A stretch of DNA of 64,000 nt from DASSJM01 sp036280655 (GTDB lineage: Bacteria > Actinomycetota > UBA4738 > HRBIN12), in assembly GCA_036280655.1 (NCBI GenBank), contig DASUQI010000058.1, forward strand, positions 11,727 to 75,726. The letters are read 5' to 3'. Every line of letters starts with the position of its first letter. Positions within the stretch are counted from its first letter, which is position 1. The notes below the pieces were generated by a model. That model worked only from the letters and a program-made list of their open reading frames with translations. It ran no database searches and was not told the origin of the DNA. Position numbers and translations under genes: made by a program. Shown in pieces: positions 43,233 through 51,718 of the stretch.

Positions 43233-44297
43233 GTGGCGCACCAGGTGACGCTGATCCCCGGCGACGGCATCGGCCCCGAGGTGTCCGAAGCCGCCCGGCG
43301 GGTGCTCGACGCGACCGGCGTCGTGATCGCGTGGACGGTCGAGGAGGCGGGCGCCGCCGTGCTCGAACGCGAGGGCACGCCCCTGCCCGGTCGCGTCCTC
43401 GACCGGATCCGCGAGTCGCGCGTCGCCCTCAAGGGCCCGATCACCACGCCGGTCGGCACGGGGTTCGCGAGCGTGAATGTCGAGCTGCGGCAGGCGCTCG
43501 ACCTATTCGCGGCGGTCCGGCCGTCGCGGACGCTCCCGGGGGTCGAGACCCGCCACCCGAAGGTCGACCTCGTCGTGATCCGGGAGAACACCGAGGACGT
43601 CTATCGGGGCATCGAGTACCCGCTCGGCGCGCCCGAGACCGCCGACCTGCGCTCCGAGCTTCGCCGGCTCGGCGTCGAGGAGGTCCGTGACGACTCCGCG
43701 TTCTCGGTGAAGCCGATCTCAGTCACAGGCGCGCAGCGCATCGTCCGGTACGCGTTCGAGTACGTTCGCGCGAACGGCCGGCGCCGGGTCACGCTCGGCC
43801 ACAAGGCGAACATCATGCGGTTCTCGGACGGCCTGTTCCTGTCGATCGGCCGGATCGAGGCCGAGCGCGATCCCGACGTCTGGTTCGAGGACATGGAGAT
43901 CGACCAGCTCTCGATGCGTCTGGTCCGCGACCCGGAGCGGTTCGACGTCCTCCTGCTGCCGAACCTGTACGGCGACATCCTCTCCGACCTGTGTGCGGGT
44001 CTCGTCGGCGGCCTCGGGCTCGCCGCCGGCGCCAACCTCGGCTGGAAGTACGCGGTGTACGAGCCGGTCCACGGGAGCGCGCCGGACATCGCGGGGAAGG
44101 GGGTGGCGAACCCGATCGCGACGATCCGCTCGGGCGCGATGCTGCTCCGCCACCTCGGCGAGCACGACGCGGCCGCGGCCGTCGAGGTGGCCGTCGACCG
44201 GGTCCTCGAGGAGGCGACCGTCCGCACGCCGGATCTCGGTGGCGCCTCGTCGACCGACGACGTCGCCGACGCCGTGATCGCGCAGCTGCAACCGTGA
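43233..44297 (+). CDS. Isocitrate dehydrogenase (NAD-type, decarboxylating dehydrogenase family)
   Basis: Oxidises and decarboxylates isocitrate to 2-oxoglutarate; a 3-isopropylmalate-type substrate cannot be fully excluded. The 354-residue protein has the family N-terminus VTLIPGDGIGPEVSEAARR, substrate loop TTPVGTGFASVNVELRQ, VVIRENTEDVYRGIEYP (the REN-TED-Y form usual in IDH), catalytic Lys/Asp segments (TLGHKANIMRFSDGLFL, LLLPNLYGDILSDLCAGLVGGLG) and the coenzyme loop EPVHGSAPDIAGKGVANP, which lacks the basic NADP residues. GTG 43233. It overlaps the PAP2 gene by GTGA. A paralogue is encoded at 49.4-50.5 kb. Confidence 0.85.
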   Translation: MAHQVTLIPGDGIGPEVSEAARRVLDATGVVIAWTVEEAGAAVLEREGTPLPGRVLDRIRESRVALKGPITTPVGTGFASVNVELRQALDLFAAVRPSRTLPGVETRHPKVDLVVIRENTEDVYRGIEYPLGAPETADLRSELRRLGVEEVRDDSAFSVKPISVTGAQRIVRYAFEYVRANGRRRVTLGHKANIMRFSDGLFLSIGRIEAERDPDVWFEDMEIDQLSMRLVRDPERFDVLLLPNLYGDILSDLCAGLVGGLGLAAGANLGWKYAVYEPVHGSAPDIAGKGVANPIATIRSGAMLLRHLGEHDAAAAVEVAVDRVLEEATVRTPDLGGASSTDDVADAVIAQLQP

Positions 44298-44923
44298 CGG
44301 CCGAACGGCGGCGGCTCGACGCGATCGTCGCCCTCGCCGGGCTCGGCGTCGTCGCGACCTGCGGCTTCGTCGTGCGCGACGGCACGGTCGGACCGGCCGA
44401 GCTCGCCGTGTTCCGCGCCGTCAACGAGCTCCCGGAGGCCCTGTCGGCTCCGATGCAGGGGGCACAGCTGCTCGGCGTGCTCGTCGTCGGCCCGGTGGCG
44501 GCGGCCGTGGCCGCGGTGCTCCGACGGTGGCGTCTCACGTTGGCATGCTTGCTCGTCACCGCCGAGAAGCTCGTCGCCGAACGGATCGTGTGGGAGCTCG
44601 TGTCGCGATCGCGTCCCGGCACGACGATCCCGGACGCGATCGTCCGCGGCAGCACGCCGAGCGCCGGCGCCTCGTTCGTCTCCGGCCACGTCGTGCTCGT
44701 GACCGGCCTGGCCTGGGTGATCACGCCGTACCTCCGCGGGCGGTGGCGGGTGGCCCCGTGGGTCGTCGTCGCCCTCGTCGCCTTCGCGCGCCTGTACCTC
44801 GGGGCGCACGCGCCGCTCGACGTCCTCGGAGGGCTCGCGCTCGGGCTGGTCGTCGGTGGCGTCGCCAACCTCGTCGCCGGGATCGAGCGGCGGGGCTTGC
44901 CGACGGACGAGGCCCCGCGGTAG
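44294..44923 (+). CDS. PAP2-family membrane phosphatase
   Basis: A 209-residue integral membrane phosphatase of the phosphatidic-acid phosphatase type 2 family. Motifs: SRSRPGTTIPD (first motif, RP), SAGASFVSGHVVLVTG (second, SGH) and FARLYLGAHAPLDVLGG (third, R-x5-H-x3-D), with five to six hydrophobic helices. It likely dephosphorylates a lipid phosphate such as phosphatidate or undecaprenyl pyrophosphate on the outer face. Starts at GTG 44294 inside the stop of the isocitrate dehydrogenase gene (GTGA), so expression is coupled though functions seem unrelated. Confidence 0.87.
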   Translation: MTAERRRLDAIVALAGLGVVATCGFVVRDGTVGPAELAVFRAVNELPEALSAPMQGAQLLGVLVVGPVAAAVAAVLRRWRLTLACLLVTAEKLVAERIVWELVSRSRPGTTIPDAIVRGSTPSAGASFVSGHVVLVTGLAWVITPYLRGRWRVAPWVVVALVAFARLYLGAHAPLDVLGGLALGLVVGGVANLVAGIERRGLPTDEAPR

Positions 44924-44955
44924 GACGGAGGTCAGCAGTTCGATCGGAGGCAGCG

Positions 44956-45159
44956 ATGACGGCCAAGCGAGGCGACCGGATCGAGGTCGAGTCGGAGACC
45001 GTCGGTACCCCGACGCGCGAGGGCGAGATCCTCGAGGTCCTGCAGGGCGAGATCTCCGTCCGGTACCGGATCCGCTGGCAGGACGGTCACGAGTCGGTGT
45101 TCACGCCGAGCGGGGGCACCGCGAGGATCGTCTCGACCGCGTCGAAGAAGAAGCGGTAG
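44956..45159 (+). CDS. DUF1918 protein
   Basis: A 67-residue protein of the DUF1918 family, short SH3-like beta proteins found almost only in actinobacteria: GDRIEVESETVGTPTREGEILEVL, then RYRIRWQDGHESVFTPSGGTARIV. The tail KKKR is basic. GGAGG stands 5 nt before ATG 44956. Role unknown. It is followed by a hairpin and the convergent fumAB gene set. Confidence 0.9.
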   Translation: MTAKRGDRIEVESETVGTPTREGEILEVLQGEISVRYRIRWQDGHESVFTPSGGTARIVSTASKKKR

Positions 45160-45189
45160 TCAGTCCGGGTGCGGCTGCGGATTCGACCC

Positions 45190-45208
45190 GGAGCCCGGAC
45201 CGGGCTCC
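45190..45208. terminator. Hairpin between convergent genes, probable bidirectional terminator
   Basis: GGAGCCCG (45190-45197), loop GAC, CGGGCTCC (45201-45208), in the 60-bp gap between the DUF1918 stop and the stop of the convergent Cys-rich small gene. No U tract. Confidence 0.55.
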
Positions 45209-45219
45209 CGCGGGAGCTG

Positions 45220-45390
45220 TCAGCAGCCGGGTTCGCCGAGGTGCCCGCAGCACTGCGCGCGCGAGAACGTCGCATGGAGGCGGTTGCGGGACGCGAGACG
45301 GACCTTGGTGGGCAGCGGGGCGTCGTACTCCCGCCAGTTGGTGAAGAACTGCCCGACGTAGCGACGGAGCTCCCGGAGGAACCGACGCAC
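45220..45390 (-). CDS. Small conserved-looking Cys/His protein ending CCGHLGEPGC
   Basis: A 56-residue protein starting at GTG 45390, which shares one base with the fumB stop (TAGTG), so it is translated as part of the fumarase operon. The N-terminal half is amphipathic and basic (RRFLRELRRYVGQFFTNWR), the middle is LPTKVRLASRNRLH, and the end is AQCCGHLGEPGC with three Cys and a His. From memory, short actinobacterial proteins ending in CCGxxGxPGC recur, so it is probably a real gene; a metal or cluster-binding role is possible. Next to a class I (Fe-S) fumarase this is suggestive but unproven. Confidence 0.65.
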   Translation of the reverse strand: MRRFLRELRRYVGQFFTNWREYDAPLPTKVRLASRNRLHATFSRAQCCGHLGEPGC

Positions 45391-46028
45391 TACCCGCCGC
45401 CGTTCTCGACCGCCCACTGGTCGGTCGGGAACCGCAGGGACTCGGGCAACAGCTCGTTCTTGCGCCACGGCGTGATCGTCTCCGCGTAGAAGTCGCGGCC
45501 GCGGCAGTCGTTCACCACCCAGACCGGGAAGTCGTCGAGCTCCATCCGCCGGATCGCCTCGGTCTGGAACTCCTCGAACGCGATGACCTCCTGCGACCGG
45601 ACCGTGAGCGCGGAGAGCGCTCCGCCCCCGCCGAGCGCCGCCATGTAGACGGCGGTGTGCTTCTCGAGCTCGGCCCGGATCGCCGGCCCGCGCCCGCCCT
45701 TGCCCATGATCCCCTTGAGGCCGAGCTCCAGGAGCCGAGGCGTCCACTTGTCCATCCTGCTCGCGGTGGTCGGGCCCGCCGAGCCCGTCACGTTGCCCGG
45801 GCGCTCGGGCGTGGGCCCGACGTAGTAGACGACCTGGCCGCGGATGTCGAACGGCAGGTCCTCGCCTCGATCGAGCATCTCGACCATGCGCTTGTGCGCC
45901 GCATCGCGCGCCGCGTACACCGTGCCCTTCACGAGCACGACATCCCCGATCTCGAGCGACCGCACGTCGTCGTCGGAGAGCGGCGCCGAGATCCGCTTGC
46001 GGCCGTCGTCGAGGACCTCGACCGACAC
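45390..46028 (-). CDS. fumB: Class I fumarate hydratase, beta (C-terminal) subunit
   Basis: With the alpha subunit forms the Fe-S fumarase that hydrates fumarate to malate. The 212 residues match the C-terminal domain of class I fumarases and L-tartrate dehydratase beta: LEIGDVVLVKGTVYAARDAAHKR, YYVGPTPERPGNVTGSAGPTTASRMD, LELGLKGIMGKGGRGPAI and VVNDCRGRDFY. The related L(+)-tartrate dehydratase cannot be excluded by sequence alone, but neighbouring malate dehydrogenase and sdh genes favour fumarase. GTG 46028 directly follows the alpha stop. The symbol is used here for the beta chain. Confidence 0.88.
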   Translation of the reverse strand: MSVEVLDDGRKRISAPLSDDDVRSLEIGDVVLVKGTVYAARDAAHKRMVEMLDRGEDLPFDIRGQVVYYVGPTPERPGNVTGSAGPTTASRMDKWTPRLLELGLKGIMGKGGRGPAIRAELEKHTAVYMAALGGGGALSALTVRSQEVIAFEEFQTEAIRRMELDDFPVWVVNDCRGRDFYAETITPWRKNELLPESLRFPTDQWAVENGGG

Positions 46029-46883
46029 TCAGATCACCCGCGATCCCGTCCGGTGCGCGTGGCACTCGATGTTGACCGCGACCGGCAACGACGCGATGTG
46101 CGTCGGCATCGTCTCGACGTGCACGGCGAGCACCGTCTGCGTCCCGCCGAGCGCCTCGGGCCCGAGGCCGAGCGCGTTGCACTTCTCGTACAGCTCGGCC
46201 TCCAGCTCCGCGATCTGCGGGTCGGCGTTCGGCTGTCCGACCTTGCGCATCAGCGCGCGCTTGGCGATCACGCCGGACATCTCGAAGTTCCCGCCGATCC
46301 CGACGCCGATGATGCCCGGCGGGCAGGCGTTCGGCCCGGACTCGGCCACCGCCTGGAGCACGAACTCCTTCGCGCCCTCGAGGCCGTCGGCGGGCTTCAG
46401 CATCGCGTGCTTGCCCATGTTCTCCGATCCCGCCCCCTTGGCGTCGACCTGGATCCGGATCTGGTCGCCCGGCACGATCCGCGTGTGCACGAACGCCGGC
46501 GTGTTGTCGCCGGTGTTCCGCCGGTCGAAGAGCGGGTCCCGGACGATCGACCCCCGCAGGTACCCGTCCCCGTACCCCTGCCGGACGCCCTCGTCCACCG
46601 CATCGTAGAGGTCGGCCCCGACGACGTGCACGTCTTGACCGACGTCGAGGAAGATCACGGTGTACCCCGTGTCCTGGCAGTACGGGTACTCGCCCTCGGC
46701 CGCGAGCGCCTGGTTGCGGATCAGCAGGTCGAGCACCTGGCGCCCCAGCGGCGACTCCTCGAGGTCGCGGGCGCGCTTGACGAGCTCGACCATCTCTTCG
46801 GGGACCTTGTAGTTGATCTCGATGCAGAGCTCCCGGACCACCCGGGTGATCTCCGCCGCATCGATCTCGCGCACGTTCGCCAT
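46029..46883 (-). CDS. fumA: Class I fumarate hydratase, alpha (Fe-S) subunit
   Basis: Binds the [4Fe-4S] cluster that activates fumarate. The 284 residues carry three Cys for the cluster: YPYCQDTGYTVIF, GPNACPPGIIGVGIGG and VNIECHAHRTG, and other marks RRNTGDNTPAFVH and ALGLGPEALGGTQTVLAVHV. First gene of an operon with fumB and the Cys-rich small gene. Start ATG 46883; the sequence just upstream has no family similarity. Divergent from a tryptophan-associated-type membrane gene 47 bp away. Uses an oxygen-labile cluster, unlike class II FumC. Confidence 0.9.
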   Translation of the reverse strand: MANVREIDAAEITRVVRELCIEINYKVPEEMVELVKRARDLEESPLGRQVLDLLIRNQALAAEGEYPYCQDTGYTVIFLDVGQDVHVVGADLYDAVDEGVRQGYGDGYLRGSIVRDPLFDRRNTGDNTPAFVHTRIVPGDQIRIQVDAKGAGSENMGKHAMLKPADGLEGAKEFVLQAVAESGPNACPPGIIGVGIGGNFEMSGVIAKRALMRKVGQPNADPQIAELEAELYEKCNALGLGPEALGGTQTVLAVHVETMPTHIASLPVAVNIECHAHRTGSRVI

Positions 46884-46930
46884 CGCAACCCATGCTAGCG
46901 CCGGGCGGCGGCCGTGAGAGGATGCGGCCG

Positions 46931-47509
46931 ATGTCCCGCGAGCTCCTCTCGTCCGCGCGCCCCACACGCTCCCGTTTGCTCGGCTTCCTCGTGCTCGTCG
47001 GCGGCTCGGTGCTCGCCGGCGTCGGCGCGACGCGCCTGTGGGCGACGATCGGGTTCGTCGCCGACACCGAGGGCGCCGCCGACGTCGCCGTCTACGGGAC
47101 CGACGTCTGGGAAGGCAGGGTCGTGTTGCTGATCGCCGGCCTCGCGCTCGTGGCGATGATCGTGATGCGCGTGACGACGTCCGGCGCGCTCCGCCGAACG
47201 CTCGGCGTCGCGCTCGTCCTGCTCGGCCTCGTCTGCGTGGCGCTCCCGCTCGTTGCGGCGATCCGCGCCGACGACCGCTTCGGCGACGCGGAGGGGCTCG
47301 ACCGCATGGCCCAGATCCTCTCCGCCCGGCTCGAGCTCCCCGAGGACGTGATCCGCGAACAGCTCGCCGAGCAGTTCGAGCGTGACCTCCGGGTCGAGGT
47401 CGGAGCCGGCCTGTGGCTCTCGGTCGGCGGTGGCGTCCTGATCGCGGCGGGCGGTGCGCTCGGCTTCGCGTGGGCCCGAACGCGCGAGCCCATGGTCCCG
47501 GACGCCTAG
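46931..47509 (+). CDS. Membrane protein of the Trp-associated (Trp_oprn_chp) type
   Basis: A 192-residue protein with four hydrophobic helices (LGFLVLVGGSVLAGVGATRLW, LLIAGLALVAMIVMRV, LGVALVLLGLVCVALPLVAAI and LSVGGGVLIAAGGALGFAW). This layout and the LW-TIGF region resemble actinobacterial membrane proteins called tryptophan-associated, found near trp genes, but no trp gene is here. A hydrophilic stretch (about 120-155) lies outside. AGAGG before ATG 46931 favours this start over ATG 46922. Its TAG shares CTAG with the convergent mdh stop. Confidence 0.65.
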   Translation: MSRELLSSARPTRSRLLGFLVLVGGSVLAGVGATRLWATIGFVADTEGAADVAVYGTDVWEGRVVLLIAGLALVAMIVMRVTTSGALRRTLGVALVLLGLVCVALPLVAAIRADDRFGDAEGLDRMAQILSARLELPEDVIREQLAEQFERDLRVEVGAGLWLSVGGGVLIAAGGALGFAWARTREPMVPDA

Positions 47510-48429
47510 AGGGCCGAGAGGTCCGCGCACTTCGCGCGGATCCCCTCGGCGGCCGCGCGGAGCGCCGCGAGCTCGTCCTCGTTCAGGTCGAGCTCCACGA
47601 TCTCGGTCACGCCGGCGGGGCCGAGCCGCACCGGGACGCCGACATACACGTCCTCGATCCCATACTTGCCGGTGCACCATGCGCAAACGGGGAGCGGCTC
47701 GTCGGTCCGTCCCGCGATCGCCTCGATCATCTTCGCGACCGAGGCCGACGGCGCGTAGTACGCGCTCCCCTTCTTCAAGAGGCCGACGATCTCCGCACCG
47801 GCGTCGCGCGTGCGCGCGTAGAGGCGTTCGAGCGTCGCCTCGTCGACCAACTCGGCGAGCGGCTTGCCGTCCACGGTCGCGTGGCGAGGGAGCGGCACCA
47901 TCGACTCGCCGTGCGAGCCGAGCGTCATCGCCTCGACGCCGAGCGGAGACGTGCCCAGCTCCTCCGCGATGAAGGTTCGGAGCCGGGCGGAGTCGAGCAC
48001 GCCCGCCATCCCCATCACGCGCTCCTTCGGGAACCCCGAGACGTCGGCCGCGAGGAAGGTCATCTCGTCGAGCGGGTTCGTCACGACGATGACGATCGCG
48101 TTCGGCGAGCCGGGGACGATGCGCTCGACGACGTCACGCACGATGCCGGCGTTGTTGCCGAGCAGGTCCATCCGGCTCATCCCAGGCTGCCGCGGGAATC
48201 CGGCGGTGATCACGACGACGTCGGAGCCCGCGGTGTCCGCGTAGTCGTTCGTGCCGACGATCTGCGGCTCGAACCCGACGACCGGCGACGACTGCCGCAG
48301 GTCGAGCGCGAGCCCCTGCGGCAGGCCCTCCACGATGTCGATCAGGACGACCTCGGCGAGGCCGCGTTCGACGACGCGCATCGCGGTGGTCTGTCCGACG
48401 AACCCGCTTCCGACGACGGTGACGCGCAT
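47506..48429 (-). CDS. mdh: Malate dehydrogenase
   Basis: NAD-dependent oxidation of malate to oxaloacetate. The 307-residue protein belongs to the LDH-like MDH group: VTVVGSGFVGQTTAMR, VVLIDIVEGLPQG with Asp for NAD, VITAGFPRQPGMSR (the Arg expected for malate rather than lactate), IVVTNPLDEMTFLA, TLGSHGESMVPLPR with the catalytic His. The C-terminal part is standard. Lies between the membrane protein gene and EamA gene. Start ATG 48429. It completes fumarase to oxaloacetate in this window. Confidence 0.93.
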   Translation of the reverse strand: MRVTVVGSGFVGQTTAMRVVERGLAEVVLIDIVEGLPQGLALDLRQSSPVVGFEPQIVGTNDYADTAGSDVVVITAGFPRQPGMSRMDLLGNNAGIVRDVVERIVPGSPNAIVIVVTNPLDEMTFLAADVSGFPKERVMGMAGVLDSARLRTFIAEELGTSPLGVEAMTLGSHGESMVPLPRHATVDGKPLAELVDEATLERLYARTRDAGAEIVGLLKKGSAYYAPSASVAKMIEAIAGRTDEPLPVCAWCTGKYGIEDVYVGVPVRLGPAGVTEIVELDLNEDELAALRAAAEGIRAKCADLSAL

Positions 48430-48481
48430 GGACGGACGACTCCTCGGGTCGGGAGCAACCATCCTAGCGAGCGCCGGCCGG

Positions 48482-49435
48482 CTACTCGCGGCGGCTCGTG
48501 AGGTACGCCCCGGCGAGCACGAGCGCCGTCCCGAGCAGCGAGATCGCCGCGACGGTCTCGTCCTCGAAGATCACCCCGAGCACGATCGCGACCACGGGAA
48601 TGAAGTAGATCGCCACGGACCCGCGCGTGGCCCCGACCCGGCCGACGAGCGTGGTCATCGCGACGAACGCCCACCCCGTGCCGAAGAACCCGAGCGCGAC
48701 CACCGCGAGCGTGCTCGACCAGGCGAACTCGGAATCGGGGAGCCCGATCAGCGCCGCCGGCGCGAGGAGGATCAGGGCGGCGGCCTGCGCGCGGACGAGC
48801 ACCGGGAGCGCCCCGTACCGCTGCTGCAGCGGCACGGCGAGGTTCACCGCGAGGCCGTAGAAGACCACGGCGAGGAGGATCAGTCCGGCGCCGAGCGCCG
48901 TCGCGTCGGCGTTGCGGGCGGCGGGCCAGAGGACCATCACGACGCCGAGGAACCCGATCGCCACGCCGGCGAACTGTCGGGTGGCCGGCGGCTTCCGGAG
49001 CAGGATCGCCGCGGTTACGGTCGCGAAGATCGGGACGGCGCCGTTGATCATCCCGGCGAGCGACGAGTCGATCCACTGCTGCCCGATCGGGAACAGGAGC
49101 AGCGGCGCCCCCATCCACACCACCCCGAGGAGCGCGACCCGCGGCAGGTCCGCCCGGTCCACGTGCCCACGTGACCCGGGCAGGAACGCGAGCGTGAGCG
49201 CGCCGAACCCGACCCGCAGGAACGCGATCAGGCCCGGCTCGAAGTGCTCGAGCCCGATCTCGATGAACACGAACGACGAGCCCCAGATCAGCGCGATCGC
49301 GACGAGCAGCGCCCACTCCTGCGCCCCGAACGCCTCCCGGCGCGTGCCGTGGGCCGTCTCGATCAGCGGCCGCCTCGCGGCGCGCTCCGTCCTCATCGGG
49401 TCTGCCGTCACCGCCTCACGTCGCTCTTCACCCAT
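48482..49435 (-). CDS. EamA/DMT-family transporter
   Basis: A 317-residue transporter with ten helices in two EamA repeats: WALLVAIALIWGSSFVFIEIGL and FIPVVAIVLGVIFEDETVAAISLLGTALVLAGAYL mark the beginning and end. DMT exporters move small metabolites, often amino acids or drugs; substrate unknown. Start ATG 49435 overlaps the stop of the isocitrate-dehydrogenase-like gene (TGATG); a TTG lies one codon upstream. The N-terminal extension to about residue 25 is charged. Confidence 0.87.
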   Translation of the reverse strand: MGEERREAVTADPMRTERAARRPLIETAHGTRREAFGAQEWALLVAIALIWGSSFVFIEIGLEHFEPGLIAFLRVGFGALTLAFLPGSRGHVDRADLPRVALLGVVWMGAPLLLFPIGQQWIDSSLAGMINGAVPIFATVTAAILLRKPPATRQFAGVAIGFLGVVMVLWPAARNADATALGAGLILLAVVFYGLAVNLAVPLQQRYGALPVLVRAQAAALILLAPAALIGLPDSEFAWSSTLAVVALGFFGTGWAFVAMTTLVGRVGATRGSVAIYFIPVVAIVLGVIFEDETVAAISLLGTALVLAGAYLTSRRE

Positions 49436-50535
49436 CAACGTTCGCCAACCCCCGAACGTGAGAGGAGCTTCCCGACGACAGCATCCCGAACATCGGTCGT
49501 GCCCGCCGCGGCGGGATCGTCGTCCGTCGGCCTGAGGTCGTACGTGACCGTCCGGCCTTCGGCGATCACGTCGGCGACGGCCGCCTCGAGACGGTCGCCG
49601 GCTTCACGTTCGCCCAGGCGCCGCAGCAGCATCGCGCCCGAGAGCATGAGCGCCATCGGGTTCGCGCGGTTCAGGCCGCGATACGTGGCGGCCGTCCCGT
49701 GGGTCGCCTCGAACACCGCACACCCGTCCCCGTGGTTCGCGCCGGGGGCGAGGCCGAGCCCACCCGCCAGCCCGGCGCACAGGTCCGAGACGAGGTCGCC
49801 GTACAGGTTCGGGAGCAGGAGGACATCGAACGCCTCGGGGCGCTGGACGAGCTGCATCGCGAGGGCGTCGACGATCCGGTCCTCGAACGCGATCCCGGGA
49901 TGCTCCGCCGCGACCCGCCCCGCCACCTCGAGGAACAGCCCGTCCGTGCGCTTCAGGATGTTCGCCTTGTGGCCGACGGTCACCTTCCGCCGGCCGCCGG
50001 CCTCCGCCTGCTCGAACGCGAACCGGGCGACACGCTCGCTCGCGCCCGCGCTGATCGCCTTGATCGACAGGCCGGAGTCCTCGCGGATCGGCCGGCCCGT
50101 GCCCCGGTCGATGAACGCGATGAGCTCGGCGGTCGCGGGCGCGCCCTGCTCGAACTCGATCCCCGTGTACGCGCCCTCGGTCAGCTCGCGGATCACAACC
50201 AGGTCGACGCCCTCGTACGCGGACCGGACCCCCGGATACGAGCGGCACGGGCGGACCGCGGCGAACAGGCCGAGGGCGAGCCGCAGGCTCACGTTCACGC
50301 TCCGAGCGCCCGGCGGGGTGCCGAGGGGGCCCTTCAGCGCCGCCCCGCGTTCCCGGATCGAGGCGATCACCCGCTCGGGCAGCGGATGCCCGTCCGTCTC
50401 GAGCGCGGCGAGGCCCGCCGTCTGCACGTCCCACCGCACGTCCACGCCGGTCGCCTCGATCGCGGCGCGAGCGGCGTCCACGAGCTCCGGCCCGACCCCG
50501 TCCCCGGGGATCAACGTGACATCGTGCGTCCCCAC
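49435..50535 (-). CDS. Isocitrate/isopropylmalate dehydrogenase-family paralogue
   Basis: A 366-residue decarboxylating dehydrogenase: DVTLIPGDGVGPELVDAAR, LGTPPGARSVNVSLRLALGLFAAVRP, VVIRELTEGAYTGIEFE, VTVGHKANILKRTDGLF and LLLPNLYGDLVSDLCAGLAGG. The coenzyme loop is FEATHGTAATYRGLNRANP, of IDH type. But REL replaces REN in the substrate/coenzyme helix, as in IPMDH, and the following TEG is unlike TGG of that enzyme. So it could be a second isocitrate dehydrogenase or act on a related 2-hydroxyacid. Start GTG 50535. Divergent from citrate synthase by 58 bp. Confidence 0.8.
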   Translation of the reverse strand: MGTHDVTLIPGDGVGPELVDAARAAIEATGVDVRWDVQTAGLAALETDGHPLPERVIASIRERGAALKGPLGTPPGARSVNVSLRLALGLFAAVRPCRSYPGVRSAYEGVDLVVIRELTEGAYTGIEFEQGAPATAELIAFIDRGTGRPIREDSGLSIKAISAGASERVARFAFEQAEAGGRRKVTVGHKANILKRTDGLFLEVAGRVAAEHPGIAFEDRIVDALAMQLVQRPEAFDVLLLPNLYGDLVSDLCAGLAGGLGLAPGANHGDGCAVFEATHGTAATYRGLNRANPMALMLSGAMLLRRLGEREAGDRLEAAVADVIAEGRTVTYDLRPTDDDPAAAGTTDVRDAVVGKLLSRSGVGER

Positions 50536-50593
50536 GCCGGTCAGCCTAGATGGGATGATGGGAGGCACGGCCGACCGAGACAGGAGCGTGCAC

Positions 50594-51718
50594 GTGCCGG
50601 ACAAGGGTCTTCGCGAGATCGTGGCCGCGCAGACACGCCTGTCCGACATCGACGGGCAGGAGGGCCGCCTGTGGTACGTCGGCTACGACATCGCCGACCT
50701 GGCCGGCAGGACCTCGTTCGAGGAGGTCGTGCACCTGCTCCACGAGCTCCGGCTGCCGACGCAGCCCGAGCTCGACGAGCTCTCAGACTTCCTCGTCGAG
50801 GCCAGAGAGCCCTCCAAGTTCCTCCAGGACCTGATGCCCGAGCTCGCGCAGCAGACCTCGCCGATGTCGATGCTCCGCACGAGCGTTTCGGCCGCCTCGA
50901 CGTACGACCCCGACGGCTGGGACACCTCCCCGGAGGCCGACCGCCGCAAGGCGCTCCGCCTGATCGCGATGACGCCGACCCTGCTGTCGATGTATCACCG
51001 CCTTCGCACGGGGCAGGAGTACGTCCCCCCGAACCCGAAGCTGCCGCACGCCGCGAACTTCCTCCACATGCTGCTCGGGATGGAGCCCTCGAAGGAGGAC
51101 GCGGAGGTGATCGACACCACCTTCGTTCTCTACGCGGACCACACGATGAACGCCTCGACGTTCACCGCGCGGATCGTCGCCTCGACGCTCGCCGACATGT
51201 TCTCGGCGATCACGGCCGCGATCGCGGCCCTCAAGGGGCCGCTGCACGGCGGCGCCAACGAGGAGTCGATGAAGATGCTCGAGGAGATCGGCTCGCCGGA
51301 CCGGGCCGACGCCTACGTCGCGGATCGGCTCGCCCGCCACGAGAAGGTGATGGGGTTCGGGCACGCCGTGTACAAGACGATGGATCCCCGCGCGAGGATC
51401 CTGAAGCGCCTATCGAAGGAGACCGGCGAGCGCCACGGCGACGCGAGCTGGTTCGAGATCTCCGAGGCGATCGAGCGCGCCGTCGCCGAGCAGAAGGGCC
51501 TGTACCCGAACGTCGACTTCTACGCGGCGAGCGTGTACCACGCGCTCGGGATCCCCACGGACCTGATGACGCCGATCTTCGCGCTCGCGCGCATGTCGGG
51601 CTGGACGGCCCACGTCCGCGAGCAGTACGCGGACAACCGCGTGATCCGGCCGGGCTCCGAGTACGTCGGCCCGACCGACCGGAGCTGGGTCCCGATCGAG
51701 GAGCGGACCGCGAGCTAA
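50594..51718 (+). CDS. gltA: Citrate synthase (type II, or 2-methylcitrate synthase)
   Basis: Condenses acetyl-CoA and oxaloacetate; the short type (374 residues) is shared with 2-methylcitrate synthases. Catalytic His in LKGPLHGGANEESMKML and GFGHAVYKTMDPRARI; the catalytic Asp in LYPNVDFYAASVY; FVLYADHTMNASTFTARI is also typical. I chose GTG 50594 because GGAG lies 7 nt upstream; earlier in-frame GTG 50588 and ATG 50555 are less well placed. No 2-methylisocitrate lyase or methylcitrate dehydratase is nearby and the propionate route in this window goes by methylmalonyl-CoA, so citrate synthase is favoured. Stop overlaps with the convergent DUF4234 gene. Confidence 0.9.
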   Translation: MPDKGLREIVAAQTRLSDIDGQEGRLWYVGYDIADLAGRTSFEEVVHLLHELRLPTQPELDELSDFLVEAREPSKFLQDLMPELAQQTSPMSMLRTSVSAASTYDPDGWDTSPEADRRKALRLIAMTPTLLSMYHRLRTGQEYVPPNPKLPHAANFLHMLLGMEPSKEDAEVIDTTFVLYADHTMNASTFTARIVASTLADMFSAITAAIAALKGPLHGGANEESMKMLEEIGSPDRADAYVADRLARHEKVMGFGHAVYKTMDPRARILKRLSKETGERHGDASWFEISEAIERAVAEQKGLYPNVDFYAASVYHALGIPTDLMTPIFALARMSGWTAHVREQYADNRVIRPGSEYVGPTDRSWVPIEERTAS

